Shown here: piece by piece, positions 5,962-10,000 of the stretch
How the letters are laid out: every line of letters starts with the position of its first letter
How positions within the stretch are numbered: the first letter of the stretch is position 1
Source: Flavobacterium sp.
Lineage (GTDB): Bacteria; Bacteroidota; Bacteroidia; Flavobacteriales; Flavobacteriaceae
Length of the DNA stretch: 10,000 bases
Direction of reading: 5' to 3'
NCBI RefSeq assembly: GCF_020217025.1
Contig: NZ_JAIWOF010000224.1
Location: forward strand, 1-10,000
Notes under the pieces: model-generated
What the model was told of the DNA's origin: nothing
The model's database searches: none
The model's input: only the letters and a program-made list of their open reading frames with translations
Program-made: the position numbers and the translations under genes

Positions 5962-5991
5962 TGAAAAAACCAAGTCATTAAGTCAAATTTG
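5961..5991 (+). promoter_or_regulatory. Putative promoter of the small-protein/kinase/regulator operon
   Basis: TTG (5961-5963), a 20-bp spacer and CAAATTTG (5984-5991, one mismatch to TAnnTTTG). The -7 element falls inside the terminator hairpin of the preceding gene. A transcript starting near 5997 would lack the left stem and could not form that hairpin. Confidence 0.5.
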
Positions 5992-6014
5992 TAATTGATT
6001 TAATGACTTTTTTT
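5972..6014 (+). terminator. Rho-independent terminator after the DUF4230 gene
   Basis: AAGTCATTAAGTCAA (5972-5986) pairs with TTGATTTAATGACTT (5995-6009) as a 15-bp stem with one G.T pair. The loop is eight bases, and a run of seven T (6008-6014) follows. An ATG at 6003 lies within the right stem and is therefore an unlikely start for the next gene. Confidence 0.82.
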
Positions 6015-6287
6015 ATGGATAAAATAATAGTAGTGGTTTTGTGCTTATTATTGCTCTTAGCGATAATTTTAATAATTGCTAACAAACGAATTAAGCAAAT
6101 GCATTATCATAAGATGAAGCAATTAAAAGAGGTATTTAATAGTTTATCAAGTAAGCAGGAAATATTGAATCATAAAGCCTCCATTTCAACTGATTTTCAA
6201 TCCAATTATAAATCCGATATGAAGAAATTGAGCGAAGAAATTTTTGTGCTTCAAAAAAGAATATTCGAATTACTTACAAAGAAATAA
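6015..6287 (+). CDS. Small membrane-anchored coiled-coil protein
   Basis: A 90-residue protein I do not recognise as a named family. Residues about 3-22 are a very hydrophobic helix (IIVVVLCLLLLLAIILIIAN). The rest is charged and helical, with heptad-like spacing toward the end (SEEIFVLQKRIFELLTKK, 73-90), so a short cytoplasmic or periplasmic coiled coil is likely. The start at 6015 is chosen because the in-frame ATG at 6003 sits in the preceding terminator. The gene ends 28 bp before the histidine kinase, probably in the same transcript, with operator candidate site 2 upstream. The context suggests an accessory or partner of the two-component system, but nothing in the sequence proves it. 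Confidence 0.7.
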   Translation: MDKIIVVVLCLLLLLAIILIIANKRIKQMHYHKMKQLKEVFNSLSSKQEILNHKASISTDFQSNYKSDMKKLSEEIFVLQKRIFELLTKK

Positions 6288-6292
6288 TTTAG

Positions 6293-6300
6293 TACTTTTA
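6293..6300 (+). promoter_or_regulatory. Possible internal -7 element before the kinase gene
   Basis: TACTTTTA has one mismatch to TAnnTTTG and lies 15 bp before the ATG at 6316. No -33 TTG is seen. It is weak support for a separate kinase promoter. Confidence 0.25.
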
Positions 6301-6315
6301 GTATATAAAATCCAA

Positions 6316-8196
6316 ATGATGAACAAATATTTAGTCATAGTCTTATCGTTGTGTTTTCAGTTTGTAAATGCACAAAAAGAGCCTAATACGACTTATCAAT
6401 TTCTAAAAAAAATAGACGACATCAATTATTTGAACGATGCAAAAAACAAATCGGCTATCGATTCTTTACACTTGATAATTGATAAAAATTCAAACGATAC
6501 TATAAAAGGATATTTCTACAGAATTGAGGCTAAATTTTTGATCAATCAATTAGAACATGATGCCGCTTTAAAAAGTTTGGACAAATCCATCGCTTTTTAC
6601 AAAAACGCTAATCATTCATTGGGAATTATAAAATCTATGATGAACAAAGGCGGTGTTTTGTATCAAAAAGGCGAAGCAAAAAAAGCAACGCAAGAATATG
6701 TCAATGCTTTAGCAATAGCAGAAAAAAAAGGATATAAAAATGAAATTGCAGCTTTGTACAAGAACATCGGACTCGTTTATTATTCGCAAGGAAAAACAAA
6801 AGAAGCTTTGGCTTACAACAATAAAGCTTTAGTTATTTTTAATCAATTACAATCTAAAAAAGATATTGCAGCAACTTATGTCAATATCGGAAATTGTTAT
6901 TTCGACGATTACCAACCTCAAAATGCTTTGTTGAATTATAATAAAGCCTTGGAATTATCAAAAGAAACAAATGACAACCAAACGATTGCGAAGTTGTATA
7001 ATAACATTGGTTCGGTTTACATCAACGATTTGCAAGACACCATCAAAGGAATCGATTATTTGTTAGATGCTTTAGCCATAAAAAAACAGATGAACAACCA
7101 AAACGATTTGATTATTCAATACAACAACATTGCAGCGGTTTATTTAGATATTAAAAAATACGATTTAGCGCTGAGTTATAATGATAAAGCCTTTGAATTG
7201 GCTTCTAAATCGGGAAATCTGGAAGAATTAATCAATGTTTATGATACGTATGCATTAATTAATTCGGCAAAAAAAGATTTTAAAAAAGCCTACGATTATC
7301 ATAAACTGTATTCAAAAGCAAAAGATTCTTTATTGAATATTGACAATTTAAAAGCAGTCGAAGAAATCAATACCAAATACCAAACCGCTGAAAAAGAAAA
7401 GCAACTGTTACAAAAAGAAGCCGAAGCCAAAAAGAAAACCACAACTATAATTATTCTTTCGCTATTAGCCTTTTTCATTGCGATTGTTGGGTTTTTAATT
7501 TACCGTCAACAACGTTTGAAAAATTTGCAACAAAAGCAAGAATTTGAATTGCAATCGGCTATTGCACAAATCGAAAATCAAAATAAATTACACGAACAAC
7601 GTTTGGCGATTTCAAGAGATTTGCATGACAATATTGGAGCGCAATTGACATTTATTATTTCTTCGGTTGAGAATTTGAAATTCGGATTTCCAACAATGGA
7701 GAATTCGATTAAAAATCATTTGACGAAGATTAGCGATTTTACGAAAACTACGATTGTAGAACTTCGCGACACGATTTGGGCTATGAATGCTAACGAATTT
7801 ACGTTTGACGATTTAAGTTCCAGAATTTATAATTTCATCGAAAAAGCGCAATCGGTAAAAGAAAATACAGCGTTCAAATTTTCGGTTGATGACAGTTTAA
7901 AAAACAGTAAGTTTTCCTCTTTAGAAGGGGTTAATTTGTACAGAACCATTCAAGAAGCGGTGAATAATGCTATTAAATATGCTGATGCAACCGAAGTGTC
8001 AGTTCAAGTAAAACCAAATGAAAACGGAATTACAATTGAAATTTCAGATAACGGAAAAGGTTTTGATATCGACACAATCGATTTAGGAAACGGAATTGTA
8101 AACATGCAAAAACGTATCGAAGAAATTGGTGGTGTTTTTAAAATCCAATCCGAACTTAACAAAGGAACTCAAATCACAATTTCTCTAAACAAATAA
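6316..8196 (+). CDS. TPR-containing sensor histidine kinase (HisKA_3/HPK7 type)
   Basis: 626 residues, the sensor of a two-component system. Signal peptide 1-19 (LCFQFVNA, then Q), then a periplasmic region of about seven TPR units (about 40-345; clear ones include ALYKNIGLVYYSQGKTKEAL). A coiled coil leads into one transmembrane helix (about 377-398). The cytoplasmic part holds the dimerisation/phosphoacceptor motif SRDLHDNIGAQL with H437, the N box EAVNNAIKYA (N550/N551), G1 DNGKGFD (578-584) and G2 GNGIVNM (591-597). All key kinase residues are present. TPRs outside the membrane suggest that the signal is a protein partner. Start: the reading frame extends upstream into the previous gene, but ATG 6316 (or 6319, giving MNKYLV) places the signal peptide at the N terminus. 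The response regulator follows after 3 bp. Confidence 0.93.
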   Translation: MMNKYLVIVLSLCFQFVNAQKEPNTTYQFLKKIDDINYLNDAKNKSAIDSLHLIIDKNSNDTIKGYFYRIEAKFLINQLEHDAALKSLDKSIAFYKNANHSLGIIKSMMNKGGVLYQKGEAKKATQEYVNALAIAEKKGYKNEIAALYKNIGLVYYSQGKTKEALAYNNKALVIFNQLQSKKDIAATYVNIGNCYFDDYQPQNALLNYNKALELSKETNDNQTIAKLYNNIGSVYINDLQDTIKGIDYLLDALAIKKQMNNQNDLIIQYNNIAAVYLDIKKYDLALSYNDKAFELASKSGNLEELINVYDTYALINSAKKDFKKAYDYHKLYSKAKDSLLNIDNLKAVEEINTKYQTAEKEKQLLQKEAEAKKKTTTIIILSLLAFFIAIVGFLIYRQQRLKNLQQKQEFELQSAIAQIENQNKLHEQRLAISRDLHDNIGAQLTFIISSVENLKFGFPTMENSIKNHLTKISDFTKTTIVELRDTIWAMNANEFTFDDLSSRIYNFIEKAQSVKENTAFKFSVDDSLKNSKFSSLEGVNLYRTIQEAVNNAIKYADATEVSVQVKPNENGITIEISDNGKGFDIDTIDLGNGIVNMQKRIEEIGGVFKIQSELNKGTQITISLNK

Positions 8197-8199
8197 TCC

Positions 8200-8847
8200 A
8201 TGATTAGAATTGCCATAGTTGACGATAATACATTTCTTCAAAAAACCATTCAAGATAAATTGAGTTTTTTCGCAGATGTTGAGGTGCGTATGAAAGCCAT
8301 TCACGGACAAGATATCATTGAAAAATTAGAAAAAAATCACAATCTCGATTTAATTCTGATGGATATCGAAATGCCAAAAATGAATGGTATCGAAGCAACG
8401 GCAATCATCAAATCAAAGTTTCCACAAATCAAAATCATCATGCTAACGGTTTTTGATAACGATGAAAATATTTTCAAAGCCATAAAAGCAGGAGCCGATG
8501 GTTATTTTTTAAAAGAAGTCAATCCACAAGAATTGTATAACGGAATTCAAGAAACCTTATCTGGTGGCGCAGGAATGACGCCTTCCATTGCATTAAAAAC
8601 ACTAAAATTATTACGTGAACCTTTAGTTTTTGATGATTCAATCACCAAAGAAGAAATCAGTTTAACTTCAAGAGAAATCGAAGTTTTGGAGCAATTAAGC
8701 AAAGGATTAAAATACAACGCCATTGCCGAAAACTTGTTTTTATCACCAGGAACAATTCGTAAACATGTGGAGAATATTTACACTAAACTTCAAGTTCACA
8801 ATAAGTTGGAAGCCATTCAAAAAGCAAAAAACAACAAGTTGATATAA
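8200..8847 (+). CDS. LuxR/NarL-family response regulator
   Basis: 215 residues, the partner of the kinase 3 bp upstream. The receiver domain (1-120) has the acidic pair D8/D9, phosphoacceptor D55 in LILMDIEMP, T83 and K105, so it should be phosphorylatable. A linker joins it to a GerE/LuxR-type helix-turn-helix (about 153-212; LTSREIEVLEQLSKG then IAENLFLSPGTIRKHVENIY), which usually binds inverted repeats as a dimer after phosphorylation. The three ATACG-N8-CGTAT sites in this window, near -42 at three promoters, are the obvious target candidates. No clear terminator follows; a weak TTGAT/ATCAA stem at 8839-8851 lacks a T tract. Confidence 0.95.
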   Translation: MIRIAIVDDNTFLQKTIQDKLSFFADVEVRMKAIHGQDIIEKLEKNHNLDLILMDIEMPKMNGIEATAIIKSKFPQIKIIMLTVFDNDENIFKAIKAGADGYFLKEVNPQELYNGIQETLSGGAGMTPSIALKTLKLLREPLVFDDSITKEEISLTSREIEVLEQLSKGLKYNAIAENLFLSPGTIRKHVENIYTKLQVHNKLEAIQKAKNNKLI

Positions 8848-8852
8848 TCAAT

Positions 8853-8890
8853 ATACGAATTTCTACGTATTTCTTTACGTACGTCTACCG
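8853..8890. promoter_or_regulatory. Inverted-repeat operator candidate, site 3, with extra half-sites
   Basis: ATACG (8853-8857) and CGTAT (8866-8870) again with an eight-base spacer. More TACG-type half-sites follow: TACG at 8876 and 8880 (within the palindrome ACGTACGT, 8877-8884) and TACCG at 8886. The core site ends 22 bp before the -7-like TAATTTTA at 8893. Of the three sites this is the densest, so it may bind more than one regulator dimer (inference). Confidence 0.6.
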
Positions 8891-8892
8891 CA

Positions 8893-8900
8893 TAATTTTA
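8893..8900 (+). promoter_or_regulatory. Putative -7 element of the barrel-protein gene
   Basis: TAATTTTA has one mismatch to TAnnTTTG. No -33 TTG is found at 17-23 bp. Its distance from operator site 3 (22 bp) matches the arrangement at the other two promoters. The leader to ATG 8947 would be about 40 nt. Confidence 0.45.
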
Positions 8901-8946
8901 CTTCATAATTAAGAACAAAAAATGTTTTACTAATTCTGAAGAAATT

Positions 8947-9651
8947 ATGAAAAAACTACCTTTATTTTCAATACTTATTTTGGCTTTTGCTTTTCAAAAT
9001 GCAACGGCTCAATTAGACAAATTAGCCATAAAATTCAATACGGGAATGTCGTTCTCAAAACCTGGAGACGATTTAGGCGAAGTTGCCGACAAAGGAAAAG
9101 CAATGCAATTATTTGCCAGTTTAGAAGGTTCGTATCATGTAAATTATACCAAAAACACCAAATTCGGTTTCAAAGGAGCAGCTGTTATTGGTCGAGATTG
9201 GGCTAACTTTTTAGCGGCTGACAGAAGTACCGAATTAAAGGTTGGGGTTACAAGTGCCAAGTTAAGAGTTTATCCACTTTCTTATAACGGTCATATCGAT
9301 GATGGTTTAGAACAATTACTTTCTGACGATTTGCCGTTAATGGTTCAAATTCCGGTTTATATTGGTATTTACTCGGTTTTTAATAGTTTACACTTTGATT
9401 ATGGTGTTGGAGCTGGTAAAATTCTAGAAACGGCTTACGTGGATGAAGTTAATTTTCAAGATGAAACGGTAAAACGTACTATGAAATATTTTGGTTGGGG
9501 ATTTCAGCCACAAATTTTTCAATCCGATTCAGAAAAATGGTCGTGTAATGCAGTTTTCGATTTTGGAAAATATTCATGGAAAAATGCAAACGGAGGAACT
9601 TCTTCTTTTAAAAGCAATCACGTAGGTTTTGGAGTTCAATATAACTTCTAA
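8947..9651 (+). CDS. Putative outer membrane beta-barrel protein
   Basis: 234 residues of unrecognised family. Signal peptide 1-21 (ILAFAFQNATA, then Q). The mature part is rich in alternating hydrophobic/polar strands with many Gly and aromatic residues, for example AMQLFASLEGSYHV and SLHFDYGVGAG, and it ends in VGFGVQYNF. A terminal Phe after alternating residues is typical of outer membrane barrels, with a length suited to about eight strands. It follows the response regulator and has operator candidate site 3 in front, so it is a likely direct target of this two-component system (inference). The next gene starts 12 bp downstream, probably in the same transcript. Confidence 0.72.
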   Translation: MKKLPLFSILILAFAFQNATAQLDKLAIKFNTGMSFSKPGDDLGEVADKGKAMQLFASLEGSYHVNYTKNTKFGFKGAAVIGRDWANFLAADRSTELKVGVTSAKLRVYPLSYNGHIDDGLEQLLSDDLPLMVQIPVYIGIYSVFNSLHFDYGVGAGKILETAYVDEVNFQDETVKRTMKYFGWGFQPQIFQSDSEKWSCNAVFDFGKYSWKNANGGTSSFKSNHVGFGVQYNF

Positions 9652-9663
9652 AAAAATATAAAA

Positions 9664-10000
9664 ATGAAAAAAATAATCACAATTATAGCCGTATTGGTAG
9701 TAAGTTTTACGAATGCACAAATTGCAAAATACAAAGCTTCTGATTTTAATTTAACTTCAGATGTAACAAAATACGAAGAGAAAGAGTTTTATTTTGATTT
9801 CGAATTAAATAAATATAAGTTATCAAATACAAGAACGATTTATTTAGAAAAAGGTTTGGTTACAAAAATCGAAAACATGTCTAATTATTTCATGTACATG
9901 GAAGGAACGAATACGTTTAATTATAAAAACGGATTACTGCAATCGATTCATATTAAAACACAATTAGGCGAATACACTGAAAACTACGTGTATAAAAATG
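9664..10000 (+). CDS. Secreted protein, truncated by the window end
   Basis: The first 112 codons are visible with no stop. A signal peptide covers about 1-18 (MKKIITIIAVLVVSFTNA, then Q). The mature start is polar and strand-rich, including FYFDFELNKYKLSNTRTIYL and a YKNGLLQSIHIKTQLGEY stretch that resembles MORN-like or YD-like short repeats, though too little is visible to say. No family is recognised. It starts 12 bp after the barrel-protein gene without its own promoter, so it probably shares that promoter and operator site 3. Confidence 0.7.
   Translation, partial: MKKIITIIAVLVVSFTNAQIAKYKASDFNLTSDVTKYEEKEFYFDFELNKYKLSNTRTIYLEKGLVTKIENMSNYFMYMEGTNTFNYKNGLLQSIHIKTQLGEYTENYVYKN

Noticed and set aside
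6003..6014. Upstream ATG for the small coiled-coil protein
   Set aside because: It falls in the right arm of the terminator at 5972-6014. ATG 6015 starts directly before the hydrophobic helix.
6244..6315. Upstream extension of the histidine kinase frame
   Set aside because: It overlaps the end of the preceding gene and would put about 24 unrelated residues before a good signal peptide.
8839..8851. TTGAT/ATCAA stem after the response regulator as a terminator
   Set aside because: The stem is short and A+T-only apart from one pair, and no T tract follows.

Overview
The window looks like chromosome from a member of the Flavobacteriaceae, probably Flavobacterium or a close relative. The evidence is the A+T-rich sequence, promoters of the Bacteroidota type (TAnnTTTG), little visible Shine-Dalgarno signal, signal peptides ending in ...AQ, and a typical gene set: DUF4230, DUF1761, an OmpA/PD40 protein, a TPR histidine kinase and a GIY-YIG mini-protein. 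All genes read on the + strand.

Region 1 (1-760) is an unusual RNA-gene locus. One intact initiator tRNA (293-365) sits among three broken copies of its own 3' part (about 131-191, 213-269, 662-728). In the broken copies, segments are replaced by short palindromes, mostly of the form TCCG...CGGA. A small GIY-YIG nuclease-like gene (408-662) lies exactly between the intact tRNA and the last broken copy, and each of these is followed by a near-identical terminator. This resembles an element that uses, or decays into, tRNA-fMet 3' ends.

Region 2 (816-3062) is ordinary: a J-like/KTSC protein, a DUF1761 membrane protein with a strong terminator, and a FemAB/GNAT-like acyltransferase that probably starts at a TTG.

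Region 3 (3064-10000) looks like an envelope regulon built around a two-component system. Its genes are a large OmpA-type protein with a PorE-like layout, a DUF4230 membrane protein, a tiny membrane/coiled-coil protein, a periplasmic-TPR histidine kinase, a LuxR/NarL-type response regulator, a barrel-like outer membrane protein, and a truncated secreted protein at the window edge. The same 18-bp inverted repeat, ATACG-N8-CGTAT, occurs three times, each time between genes. Each copy lies 21-22 bp upstream of a -7-like element: before the OmpA gene, before the small protein/kinase/regulator operon, and before the barrel gene. This fits the binding site of the encoded regulator, which would then activate its own operon and two envelope genes. 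The link is inferred from sequence and spacing and is untested.
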